From Myxococcales bacterium (GTDB taxonomy: Bacteria; Myxococcota_A; Polyangia; Polyangiales; Polyangiaceae), in the NCBI GenBank assembly GCA_016712525.1, contig JADJQX010000008.1, forward strand, positions 186,001-250,000: a stretch of DNA of 64,000 nucleotides, written 5' to 3'. Numbering within the stretch: position 1 is the first letter of the stretch; each line of letters starts with the position of its first letter. Made by a program: the position numbers and the translations under genes. Of this stretch, positions 23,456 through 31,768 are shown piece by piece. The notes below the pieces were generated by a model. The model was not told where the DNA came from. It did no database searches and saw only the letters and a list, made by a program, of their open reading frames with translations.

Positions 23456-23768
23456 GGCGTGTCCCCGTCGCGCACGGCCCCGTGCCCGTGCCCATGCCCG
23501 ACCCCCCCGCTCGTCTCAGCCCCTGGTCGCCGTGCACGACGGCGCAGGCGCGGCGCCCCGGTCCCCCACCTGACCATGCTCGTTTTGGCCACGGGGCAGA
23601 CCAAGGCGGCCGTGGGGCGCGGGGCAGAACGGTGAATCCCGAATCGTTCCGGTCGATTAGAGAAGCCACCGAGGGCGGCCGACCCGACTCGACATACCGC
23701 GCGGAACACCCGAGGATTCTCGCCGATTCTCTTGGGGATCGAAGGCCGGGTCAGCTACGCTTACCACT
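23456..23768. other. Gene-free stretch with short CCGTGCCC-type low-complexity sequence
   Basis: 313 bp without a credible gene. The first 60 bp contain a short run of CCCGTG-type hexamers (23482-23511) resembling the tandem tract at 1540-1780. The rest is non-repetitive and presumably holds the promoter of the next gene. No clear -35/-10 pair was found. Confidence 0.6.
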
Positions 23769-24341
23769 ATGGGATCGAACTCCGGCGACCCAATGCCGCG
23801 ACTGAATGACCTGGACACGGTCCCACCGCCGGACGGTGGCGACGCGTACGGGAACGCGACCGTCGTGCGACAGGCGCCGAGCGAGATCCTCGAGGCCGTG
23901 CGACGCGAGGTCGCGGCGGAGAAAGAAGCGGCCCAGTCCGAGCGCCGCCCGACCGGGTCGCACGAAGCCAAGGTCGTGGTCGAGGAGCCCGAGCCGGAGA
24001 CGGTCGTGGTCGACCTCCCCGACGAGAAGCCCCGCGCACCGGCGGCGGCGGCCCGTCCGGAGCCTGCCCGCGCCGAAGCTCCCCCAGCGCCCGCCACGCT
24101 CGACGCGGCCGCGCTGAGGCCCGCGCGTCTGCCCCAAGACATCGAGAAGCTCGTGCCCGGAACGGCCGCGCCCAAGGCCGAGCCTGCGGCCCCGAAGGTC
24201 GCCCCCGAGGCCGAAGAGATGCCCCTCGAGGTGCCCTCGACGCGCCGAAAGCGGCTCATCGTGTCCATCGTCGTCGGGATCATCGTGGCGTGGCTCGCCG
24301 CGATGGCGGCGGTCGGCGTGTCCCACTTCGCGGGGACCTGA
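23769..24341 (+). CDS. Tail-anchored acidic/Pro-rich membrane protein, unknown function
   Basis: A 190-residue protein. Residues 1-160 are low-complexity, rich in Glu, Ala and Pro, and probably disordered. A basic patch 'STRRKRL' comes next, then one hydrophobic helix (about 165-186) and a very short tail. It would sit in the inner membrane with the disordered part in the cytoplasm. No family is recognised. It converges with pabA, whose stop codon is only 14 bp away. Confidence 0.55.
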   Translation: MGSNSGDPMPRLNDLDTVPPPDGGDAYGNATVVRQAPSEILEAVRREVAAEKEAAQSERRPTGSHEAKVVVEEPEPETVVVDLPDEKPRAPAAAARPEPARAEAPPAPATLDAAALRPARLPQDIEKLVPGTAAPKAEPAAPKVAPEAEEMPLEVPSTRRKRLIVSIVVGIIVAWLAAMAAVGVSHFAGT

Positions 24342-24355
24342 GCCGAGGCTTTGGG

Positions 24356-24943
24356 TCAGCGTCCTCGCTCGAGGAACGACCGCACGATCACGAGCCCTTC
24401 GGGAGTACCTATCGACTCGGGGTGGAACTGCACGCCGACGATCGGATGCTCCACGTGGCGCATGGCCATGAGCGTGCCGCACGCCCCCTTCGCGATCGGG
24501 ACGAGGCACGATGGCAGGGGAAGATCCACGACGAGCGAGTGGTAGCGCATGGCGAAAAAGGGCCGCGTCGCCGCACGAAAGAGAGGGTCGTCCTCGAGGA
24601 GGATCTCGCGCGACTTCCCGTGGAGGATCTCGGGAGCCTGCACGATACGAGCGCCGAAGGCGACGCCGATCGCTTGGTGCCCGAGGCAGACTCCGAGGAT
24701 GGGCACGCGTTCTCCGAGCTCTCGCACCACGTCGCAGCTGATGCCCGCGTGCCCCGGGATCGCGGGGTTCCCCGGGCCGGGCGAGATCACGATGCGATCG
24801 GGCGCGAGCCCCCGGACGTGCGCGACGTCGACCTCGGTGCTCCTCCGCACGGTGACACGCGCACGCCCGAGGGTCGCGACCTCGACGAGGTGCACGAGGT
24901 TCCACGTGAACGAGTCGTGGTTGTCGAGGACGAGCACGTTCAC
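24356..24943 (-). CDS. pabA: Aminodeoxychorismate/anthranilate synthase glutaminase component
   Basis: A 195-residue class-I glutamine amidotransferase. The catalytic triad is visible: Cys86 in 'GVCLGHQ', His174 and Glu176 in 'FHPES'. 'ISPGPGNP' forms the oxyanion region. It supplies ammonia to the synthase component encoded just upstream. The GTG start at 24943 overlaps the pabB stop codon in GTGA, implying translational coupling. The protein alone could be TrpG or PabA; the pabB and pabC neighbours favour PabA. It may serve both pathways if no trpG exists elsewhere. Confidence 0.92.
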   Translation of the reverse strand: MNVLVLDNHDSFTWNLVHLVEVATLGRARVTVRRSTEVDVAHVRGLAPDRIVISPGPGNPAIPGHAGISCDVVRELGERVPILGVCLGHQAIGVAFGARIVQAPEILHGKSREILLEDDPLFRAATRPFFAMRYHSLVVDLPLPSCLVPIAKGACGTLMAMRHVEHPIVGVQFHPESIGTPEGLVIVRSFLERGR

Positions 24944-26478
24944 GGGCCGTCGAGCTCCCAGCGCATCTCGGCCCCGAGCGCCGCGCCCGCGGCTTCGACC
25001 AGCGCCCGTGCCTTGGCGAGGGTCTCGCGCCACTCGTCCTCGGGCACCGAGTCGAGCACGATGCCTCCTCCTACGCCGAACGTCGCTCGATCTCCGGAGA
25101 ACGTGACGGAGCGGATGACGATCGAGGCGTCCATGGTGCCGCGTTCGTCGATGTACACGAGCGTCCCCGAGTAGACGCCACGCGGACGAGGCTCGAGCTC
25201 GGCGAGGAGCTCGACGGCCCTCGCCTTGGGGGCCCCGGTCATGCTCCCCCCCGGGAACGCCGAGCGGAGGACGTCGATGGGCCCGAGCCCGGGGCGTAGA
25301 GTCCCGATCACCGTCGAGACGAGCTGGAGCACCGTGGGGTGCCGCTCGACGATCCGGCGCTCGCGCACGACGACCGAGCCGGGCTCCGCGACACGGGCGA
25401 GATCGTTGCGCAAGAGATCGACGATCATGTCGTTCTCCGCGCCGTCCTTCTCGCTCCGGGCGAGCTCGTCGGCGAGCCTCTCGTCGTCGGCGGGGGTGTG
25501 CCCACGAGGGCGCGTGCCCTTGATGGGCCGCGTCTCTACGGTGCCTTCCTGCACCCGCAAGAAGCGCTCGGGCGACGATGAGACGAGGTGGGTGTCCGGT
25601 GTGAGAAAATATGCCGAAAAGGGCGCAGGATTCGAGCGACGCAGCTCGGCGAAGAGCGCGTGAGGGGCGGGCGCGGGCTCGAGCGAGACCGTGTGGGTGA
25701 GACAGAGCTGAAACACGTCGCCGGCGACGAGGTGTCCCTTGGCGCGCTCGACGAGGTCCGAATAGGAGCGCTCCCCGTACGAGGCGCGAGCGATCGCGCA
25801 TTCGACACGCGGAGGGTCGGGCTCGGGGGGCGAGGCGAGCAGCGCGAAGAGTCTCGACTCGCGCGCTTCGGCGTCGGCGCGGGCCTCGTCGTCCGTCGCA
25901 CCACGACCGACGACGTGGATGCGCGCCGCGAGCGCCCCGGGAGAAGCGGTGCTCACGCTCGAGTCGGCGAAGAGGAGATCGATGTCGGCGCCGTACGCGC
26001 CCTCGCGCGTCTCCGGAGGGAGAGTGTCGAGGAAGGCCGCGGCGCCGTACGCGATCGTCCCGACGAGACCACACGCAAAAGGTGGCGCATCGGGATGCGA
26101 CGAGCCGCGGGCTGCCGCGAGCAGGGCTTCGGCGAGCATGAACGGGCACCCGTCGTGCTCTTCGCGCTCCTCTCCGAACGTGACGACCGTTCGCGCGCGC
26201 GCGACGAGCCTCGGGGGGCACGTCGCGTCGTCCCAGGGCATGGCGCGAGGCACCATGCCGCTCGCCCGGAACGCGACGAGCCGGAAACGCGGGTCGAGCA
26301 CCGCGTAGGCTCGCTCCGCGTAGGCGGACGCGCTCGTGGCGCGATCGAGGAGCACGCGGGGGCCCGCCGCCGCGACGAGACCGGGGACGTCGTCGAGGGG
26401 GCGAGGGAGCACCACGTCGCGGACGATGGTGTGGCGCTTCCCACGGAGGAGCGAGAAGACACGCTCGACGAGGGTCAC
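24940..26478 (-). CDS. pabB: Aminodeoxychorismate synthase component I
   Basis: A 512-residue chorismate-binding enzyme that aminates chorismate to 4-amino-4-deoxychorismate. The motif 'RPIKGTRPRG' has the lysine (PIKGT) typical of PabB, where anthranilate synthases have PIAGT. Other chorismate-fold signatures are 'SEKDGAENDMIVDLLRNDL', 'FPGGSMTGAPK' and 'GVYSGTLVYID'. The start is GTG 26478, overlapping the pabC stop as GTGA. The downstream pabA start overlaps in the same way, so the three proteins are probably made in fixed ratio. Confidence 0.92.
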   Translation of the reverse strand: MTLVERVFSLLRGKRHTIVRDVVLPRPLDDVPGLVAAAGPRVLLDRATSASAYAERAYAVLDPRFRLVAFRASGMVPRAMPWDDATCPPRLVARARTVVTFGEEREEHDGCPFMLAEALLAAARGSSHPDAPPFACGLVGTIAYGAAAFLDTLPPETREGAYGADIDLLFADSSVSTASPGALAARIHVVGRGATDDEARADAEARESRLFALLASPPEPDPPRVECAIARASYGERSYSDLVERAKGHLVAGDVFQLCLTHTVSLEPAPAPHALFAELRRSNPAPFSAYFLTPDTHLVSSSPERFLRVQEGTVETRPIKGTRPRGHTPADDERLADELARSEKDGAENDMIVDLLRNDLARVAEPGSVVVRERRIVERHPTVLQLVSTVIGTLRPGLGPIDVLRSAFPGGSMTGAPKARAVELLAELEPRPRGVYSGTLVYIDERGTMDASIVIRSVTFSGDRATFGVGGGIVLDSVPEDEWRETLAKARALVEAAGAALGAEMRWELDGP

Positions 26479-27335
26479 GAGCGTGCCCTCGGGGGATGGA
26501 GCCCGGTGGTCTCTTCGTACGCGGCGCGGAGCTTTCCGAGGAGCTCGGGGGACACCTCGAGCGGGACATCGTCGAACGCGCTCGCCGCCACGAGCGGGAG
26601 GAGCGCGCTCGTGAAGACGACGGAGGTGGCGCGGGCGAGCGCGTCGACACCGGCGCGACGTTCGGTGACCGAGACTCCGAGCGACGACAAGAGCCGAAGG
26701 CAGAGCTCGCGCGTGACCCCGGGCCGGCACCCGACCGAGAGCGCCGGGGTCCACACGTCGGGCCCTTCGAAGACGAGCAGGTTCGACGCGATGCCGGACA
26801 CGACCTCTCCCGTGACACCGAGCACGACCGCCTCGCCATGCCCGCGCTCCGCCGCTTCCCGTCGCATCACGACCCGAGCCGCATAGCTCCCGAGCTTCCA
26901 TGAAGGGTCGAGGCACTCGGCGGGAGGCGCGCGCAGGCCGGCAACCCCCACACGGACCGGGGCCGGGAACGGCGCGGCCATGGCCCTCACGACGACCGAG
27001 AGCGTGGTCGTGGCCATCGGATCGGGGAGCAGGCCGGGGGCCCCCTCCCCGCGGCTCGCCGTGACACGGACGTAGCCGTGACCTTCGCCGAACCTCTCGC
27101 AAGCCTCGCGCACGATCGCCTCGAGGGCCTCGCCGTTCGGGACGTCGAGCCCGAGGCCGCGGGCCCCCTCACGAAAGCGTGCAAGATGCATGTCGAGCGC
27201 GAGCGGTCGGCCGGCGAACGACCGGGTCGATGCAAAGACCGAGTCTCCGAGGAGGTAGCCGCGGTCGAGGATCGACACGCTCGCGCGCTCGCCGGGCCCG
27301 AGGAATCGGTCATGAAAAAAGACGACGGGCAGCAA
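26475..27335 (-). CDS. pabC: 4-amino-4-deoxychorismate lyase (class IV PLP enzyme)
   Basis: A 286-residue fold-type IV PLP enzyme of the branched-chain aminotransferase/ADC-lyase family. The Schiff-base lysine is in 'SWKLGSYAARV'. 'DRGYLLGDSVF' near the N-terminus and 'GVTGEVVSGIASNLLVF' are family signatures. As the first gene of pabC-pabB-pabA it completes p-aminobenzoate synthesis. By sequence alone a D-amino-acid or branched-chain aminotransferase is possible; context decides. A TTG at 27335 is the only plausible start; an in-frame GTG just upstream is followed at once by a stop. No strong ribosome site is seen. Confidence 0.82.
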   Translation of the reverse strand: MLPVVFFHDRFLGPGERASVSILDRGYLLGDSVFASTRSFAGRPLALDMHLARFREGARGLGLDVPNGEALEAIVREACERFGEGHGYVRVTASRGEGAPGLLPDPMATTTLSVVVRAMAAPFPAPVRVGVAGLRAPPAECLDPSWKLGSYAARVVMRREAAERGHGEAVVLGVTGEVVSGIASNLLVFEGPDVWTPALSVGCRPGVTRELCLRLLSSLGVSVTERRAGVDALARATSVVFTSALLPLVAASAFDDVPLEVSPELLGKLRAAYEETTGLHPPRARS

Positions 27336-27429
27336 CGAGGTGGGGACTTTACACCCAAGGTAGGTTGCGCGGTGCGCAAGTCGAAAAAGGTGCGCGGCAC
27401 GGGCGCTTTGCTACCGTCGAGGGCGCGCA

Positions 27430-28140
27430 ATGGCGATCCCGCTGAAGCTCCCGATGGCGGCCGTGGTGCTCTTCGGAGCGCTCTTCGGCGGTGGCAGCGC
27501 GCCCCCCTCGGCGCCCGTGCCCGCCGTGCCCAACGAGCGTGCGACGGACGTAGGCGAGGCGACCTCCTCGGCCCGCGAGAAGACCCTCGTGTGGGCCGTG
27601 CGCACGTGGCCACTCCACTTCCGCAACCCGAACACGAACGAGACCATCGACGTGCGCCTCTACACGGACGAAGGCCACGTCGACGACGAAGCCCTGCGGC
27701 GCGTGACCGAGGTGGTGAACCCCGACGGGGAGCCCGAGTCCCCGCGTGTGCTGCTCCTCGTCGCGAGGGCGGCCTATTTCTTCGGGGCGAGCCAGGTCGA
27801 GGTGCTGAGCGGGCACCGAAAGGATCCGAAGGGCGCGAGCAAACACCACACGGGGGACGCGCTCGACTTCAAGCTCGTCTCGGTCGACTCGGGCCTGCTC
27901 GCGGCGCACCTCCGGACGTTCGGCCACGTCGGCGTCGGCGTCTACACCCACCCCGGCACACGGTACGTGCACCTCGACACGCGCGAGTCGAGCTTCCACT
28001 GGCTCGACGCGTCGCCTCCCGGGAAGGCCTACCGCGAGCTCGGCATGACCGACAAAAAGAGCGAGTCCCGCGATCGCGCGTGGACGGACGACGACGACGC
28101 GCCTCGGTTCTTGGCGGTGCAGGTCCCGAAGCGACGCTGA
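27430..28140 (+). CDS. DUF882/M15-type peptidoglycan peptidase-like protein
   Basis: A 236-residue exported protein. A hydrophobic N-terminus (5-25) is a signal or anchor. The C-terminal domain has the zinc-peptidase pattern of the M15/DUF882 (YcbK-like) group: 'LSGHR' (127-130), 'SKHHTGDALDF' with His139 and Asp146 spaced H-x6-D, and 'YVHLD' with His181. Such enzymes cut peptide cross-bridges in murein. It is divergent from pabC, with 94 bp between. The C-terminal tail (about 200-236) is charged and without known motif. Confidence 0.78.
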   Translation: MAIPLKLPMAAVVLFGALFGGGSAPPSAPVPAVPNERATDVGEATSSAREKTLVWAVRTWPLHFRNPNTNETIDVRLYTDEGHVDDEALRRVTEVVNPDGEPESPRVLLLVARAAYFFGASQVEVLSGHRKDPKGASKHHTGDALDFKLVSVDSGLLAAHLRTFGHVGVGVYTHPGTRYVHLDTRESSFHWLDASPPGKAYRELGMTDKKSESRDRAWTDDDDAPRFLAVQVPKRR

Positions 28141-28141
28141 C

Positions 28142-28179
28142 CTCGCCCTTACGCGTACGTCTCGCCCTTACGCGTACGT
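28142..28179. repeat. Perfect 19-bp tandem duplication upstream of the TolC-like gene
   Basis: CTCGCCCTTACGCGTACGT occurs twice head-to-tail (28142-28160, 28161-28179). Read into the flanking bases, the second copy forms CTTACG-CGTA-CGTAAG (28168-28183). It lies about 50 bp before the outer-membrane channel start, with a candidate promoter TTGCCA-N16-TACTTC (28190-28217) downstream. It is probably a regulator site. Confidence 0.7.
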
Positions 28180-28227
28180 AAGTTAGTTCTTGCCAAAATT
28201 TCTCTGCGTCCTACTTCATGGGTCCCC

Positions 28228-29499
28228 ATGAAGACGCGATCGCCGCTGGCCGCGCCCCGCAGGGGGACCGAACCGAAGAAGCTCGGGCTCGTCGGGTGCT
28301 TTTTTGCGCTCGTCGCCCTGTTCGCGCCCGAGACGGCTCGCGCCGATTGGCTCAAGCTCGACGACGTGGTCCGCCTCGCCAAGGGCCAGGCGCTCTCGTC
28401 CGTGCGCGCCGAGGGCGAGGTGGCCGTGGCCGAAGCGGGCATGCGCGGCGCCAAGCTCCCCATCGTGGGAAACCCCTACCTCGACCTCCAGGTCGACCGC
28501 GGCAGCAGCACGAAAGACGTGCAGGCGCTCGCCTACCTCTACCTACCGCTCGAGGTGAACGGCGTGCGCGGGGCCCGGATCGACGAGAACCGCTCGCTCG
28601 TCGCGTTCAAGCAGGGGCAACGCGAGGAGGCCTTCGCGCTCGTCACGGGCGAGGCGGTGGCCGCGTACGGGGAGCTCGCGGTGGCGGGGGCGCGTGTCTC
28701 CGAGAACACCTTCGGCGAGCAGAGCGCGCGGGCCGAGGCCGCCTACTTCGAGGCGCGCCTCAAGGCCCAAGATGCCACGGTGTACGAGAAGACCCTCGCC
28801 GAGGCCGAGGTCGCCCGCTGGGTGCAGACCAAAGGCGAGGCCCTCGTTCGGCTCGCGCAGGCCAAGGGGCGCGTGTCGGCCCTGACGGGGCGCCCCATCG
28901 ACGGGCCGCCCGCCGGCACCGACGTCACGCTCCCGATCTTGCGCGGCCGGTGGGACGAGGCCGCCCTGGCCGACAGGCTCACGCGCTCGCCGCTCCTCGC
29001 CAAGTACAAAAAGGAACGCGCCTACTGGGAGTCGGCCGTCGCTCGCGCCGAGAAAGACTCGTTCCAGCCGCTGAACCTCACGCTCATCGGCGGCCGCGGT
29101 GATCCGGGCGATCTGAGGCTCGGCGGAGGCGTGGCGCTCACGTTCCCCATCACGAAGCGAAACCTCGGCGAGATCGCGCGCGCCGAGCGAGCGGCCAGCC
29201 GCGTGACCCACGAGGAGAACGCCGCGCTCGTCACCGTGCGGGCGAGGCTCTCCGCTGCCTACGAGCAGATCGTCGCGGTCCGTGACACGATCAAGGTCCT
29301 CGACGACACCGGGCTCCCTGCCATGCAGAAGGCCCTCGAGGCCGCACAAGACCTCTACAAGCTCGGAAAAACCGAGATCTCACGCCTCTTGCTCGCGCGG
29401 CGCGACTACGCCACCGCGCGCGCACGCCGCCTCGATCTGCTCGAACAGGGGTGGCGCGCCTACGCCGAGCTCTGCGCCATCACTGGCGAGTCCCCGTGA
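28228..29499 (+). CDS. TolC/CzcC-type outer membrane efflux channel
   Basis: A 423-residue outer-membrane factor. A signal peptide ends near 'ETARADW' (about residue 39). Two repeated Ala/Glu-rich long helical segments (about 60-225 and 255-420) and beta segments with Gly-rich turns ('LTLIGGRGDPGDLRLGG') match the OEP fold. It usually docks to an inner-membrane pump and periplasmic adaptor, but neither is encoded nearby. A perfect tandem operator-like repeat upstream suggests inducible expression. ATG 28228 gives a complete signal peptide. Confidence 0.82.
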   Translation: MKTRSPLAAPRRGTEPKKLGLVGCFFALVALFAPETARADWLKLDDVVRLAKGQALSSVRAEGEVAVAEAGMRGAKLPIVGNPYLDLQVDRGSSTKDVQALAYLYLPLEVNGVRGARIDENRSLVAFKQGQREEAFALVTGEAVAAYGELAVAGARVSENTFGEQSARAEAAYFEARLKAQDATVYEKTLAEAEVARWVQTKGEALVRLAQAKGRVSALTGRPIDGPPAGTDVTLPILRGRWDEAALADRLTRSPLLAKYKKERAYWESAVARAEKDSFQPLNLTLIGGRGDPGDLRLGGGVALTFPITKRNLGEIARAERAASRVTHEENAALVTVRARLSAAYEQIVAVRDTIKVLDDTGLPAMQKALEAAQDLYKLGKTEISRLLLARRDYATARARRLDLLEQGWRAYAELCAITGESP

Positions 29500-29511
29500 C
29501 GACGGTCCAGT

Positions 29512-30219
29512 TCACTCGCCGACCTCGAGCGCGGCGAGGAAGCGCTCGATCGCCATCGTGAGCTCCGACGCGGCGTTGAGCGGCGCCGACCGCGACTCCG
29601 CGATGACGTCGCGCAAGCGCTCCGCCGCACCTTTGAGGGCGACCTTCTCTTTGGCGACACGCTCGTCGTCCGTCGGAGGGAAGACCCGAGGGGCGAAGTG
29701 TTTGGAGAGCGTCGGCATGGACACGGGGTGCTCGAGCACCTTCTCGCGGATCTCGTCGATCACCTCGCGAGGAGCGTCGTTTCGCTCCTCGGCGCGGCGC
29801 AAAAAGTCGACCGACTCGTAGCTCGGGATCTTCTGCGTCACGCCGTCGCGGTCCATCACGTCGGGGGCGCGCTCCTTCAAAAAGAGAAACGATCCCGTGA
29901 GCTTATCGACGGTCTCTTGGCGTAGGCGGAGCTCCTTCTTGGTGTAGTCCTCGAAGGTCTCGTAGCCCCAGGCCGCGAAGCTGCGCGACTTTCGCACGCG
30001 CACGAGCGCCTCGGCGAGCTCGAGCCAGCCGGTCTTGAAGATCCGAGCGCGACGGAGCATGTCGGCGCGCTCCGGATCGTTCGCGTGGGCCTCTTCGGCG
30101 GCTTCGAGCTGGGCGAGAGATTTGGCGCGCGACATGGTCGGGGCCGGAGATACTTCGGTTTCGGCTCGACCGAAAGGGGCGACCTTGCCGTAGGTCGTGG
30201 CATCGGACAGAGGGGCCAT
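29512..30219 (-). CDS. Conserved-looking helical protein, unknown function
   Basis: A 235-residue soluble protein of unrecognised family. It is rich in charged helices, with a central segment 'SFAAWGYETFEDYTKKELRL' (about 80-100) that looks like a small DNA- or protein-binding helical module, and an acidic, Ala-rich C-terminus. No signal peptide or membrane segment. The start could be ATG 30219 or ATG 30135; neither has a strong ribosome site. It converges with the TolC-like gene (12 bp gap) and is divergent from the photolyase (44 bp). Confidence 0.6.
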   Translation of the reverse strand: MAPLSDATTYGKVAPFGRAETEVSPAPTMSRAKSLAQLEAAEEAHANDPERADMLRRARIFKTGWLELAEALVRVRKSRSFAAWGYETFEDYTKKELRLRQETVDKLTGSFLFLKERAPDVMDRDGVTQKIPSYESVDFLRRAEERNDAPREVIDEIREKVLEHPVSMPTLSKHFAPRVFPPTDDERVAKEKVALKGAAERLRDVIAESRSAPLNAASELTMAIERFLAALEVGE

Positions 30220-30263
30220 GGGTCCGAGCGCGAGGTACGCGCCATCGCCGAAGGAAGCGCAAG

Positions 30264-31715
30264 TTGCGAACGCTCGTTTGGTTCCGAGGAAAAGACCTGA
30301 GGGTGTCCGACCACGAGCCCCTCACGAGCGCCGTCGGGACGAGCCGCGGCGGGGGCGACGTCGTCCTCCTCTTCGTGCTCGATCCGTTCTTCTTCTCGCG
30401 CGAGGCGGCGGCCGAGATGCCGCACCGGATGCAGTTTCTGCTCGAGTCGCTCACCTCGCTCGCCGAGAACCTCGCGCACCTCGGGGGCACGCTGCTCGTC
30501 GTGCCCGGGAAGAGCTACGAGAAGGTCCCCGAGGTGGCGCGTGCCCTCGCGGTCGAGCGGGTCGTCGCCCAGGCGTGGACCGAGCCCTTCGGCCGTGAGC
30601 GCGATCGCCGTGTGCGGGAGCGGCTCTCCGTGCCCTTCGAGCTCATGGAAGGTGAGCGCCTCGCGCCACACGGGACGCTTCGAACGGGCCAAGGCCACCC
30701 CTTCTCGGTCTACACGCCGTTCTCTCGCGCCTTCGCGCGCGACGTGCGCCTCGAACCTCCGAAGAGGGCGCCTCGGGCGCTTCCCCCGCTCGGCTCCTCT
30801 CTCTCCCGCGCGGCCTCGAAGCTCGGGCTGCGGGCGATCCCCACCCTCGAGGAGCTCGGGCTACGGCGGAACCCGGACCTCGTCGAGGGTGGCGAGCGGG
30901 CCGCTCGCGCGAGGCTCGGGGCGTTCGTCGAGTCGCGGCTCGCGGCGTACGCGGACGCGCGGGATCTCCTCGGCGCGACGGGCACGAGCCGCCTCTCGCA
31001 AGACCTGAAATTCGGCACGCTCTCGCCACGTCAGGTGTGGGCGGCGGCCGCGAGCAGCAGAGGGCCCGGGCCCGACACGTTCCGCCGCGAGCTCGTCTGG
31101 AGAGAGTTCGCCCACCACATCCTCGACGCCCGACCGGACGTGCTCGATCGTCCGTTCAAGAGGTCGTTCGAGGGGTTCCCCTACGTCGACGACCCCCGCG
31201 GGTGGGAGGCGTGGATCACGGGAAAGACGGGCTACCCCGTCGTCGATGCGGCCGCGCGCGAGCTCCTGGCGACGGGCTACGTGCACAACCGCGCGCGCAT
31301 GATCGCGGCGAGCTTCCTCACGAAGCACCTCCGGATCTCGTACCGCGCGGGCGAGGCGCACTACATGAAGTACCTCACGGACGGCGACTGGGCGCAGAAC
31401 GACGCCGGCTGGCAGTGGTCGTCAGGGTCGGGCTGCGACGCGCAGCCGTACTTCCGGGTCTTCGCGCCCGTCACCCAGGGCGAGAAGTTCGACGCCGACG
31501 GCGCCTACGTGAAGCGCTGGGTACCCGAGCTCGCGAAGCTCGACGCGCGCCACGTGCACGCGCCGTGGGAGGCGCCGCCGCTCGCGCTTCGGGCGGCCGG
31601 CATCGAATTGGGCAAGACGTACCCCTTCCCCATCGTCGACCACGCCAAGGCCCGCGACACGTTCTTGTCGGTCGCGAAGGCGTATTTCGGGACCGAGGGC
31701 CCACCTCGCAGCTGA
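30264..31715 (+). CDS. phrB: Deoxyribodipyrimidine photolyase (class I CPD type)
   Basis: A 483-residue photolyase/cryptochrome. The N-terminal alpha/beta antenna domain begins 'TLVWFRGKDLRVSDHEPL'. The C-terminal FAD domain has 'LVWREFAHHIL', 'YVHNRARMIAASFLTKHL' and 'GDWAQNDAGWQWSSG', all characteristic of FAD and DNA-lesion binding. It repairs UV cyclobutane dimers using blue light. The start is TTG 30264, supported by GAAGGAA about 7 nt upstream and by the frame beginning right at the conserved strand. It is divergent from the unknown gene at 30219. Confidence 0.95.
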   Translation: MRTLVWFRGKDLRVSDHEPLTSAVGTSRGGGDVVLLFVLDPFFFSREAAAEMPHRMQFLLESLTSLAENLAHLGGTLLVVPGKSYEKVPEVARALAVERVVAQAWTEPFGRERDRRVRERLSVPFELMEGERLAPHGTLRTGQGHPFSVYTPFSRAFARDVRLEPPKRAPRALPPLGSSLSRAASKLGLRAIPTLEELGLRRNPDLVEGGERAARARLGAFVESRLAAYADARDLLGATGTSRLSQDLKFGTLSPRQVWAAAASSRGPGPDTFRRELVWREFAHHILDARPDVLDRPFKRSFEGFPYVDDPRGWEAWITGKTGYPVVDAAARELLATGYVHNRARMIAASFLTKHLRISYRAGEAHYMKYLTDGDWAQNDAGWQWSSGSGCDAQPYFRVFAPVTQGEKFDADGAYVKRWVPELAKLDARHVHAPWEAPPLALRAAGIELGKTYPFPIVDHAKARDTFLSVAKAYFGTEGPPRS

Positions 31716-31768
31716 ACGCCGCCGCACGAGCCCGGGCGAAACGCGGTCCGTATCCGACCGGCCGCGAC

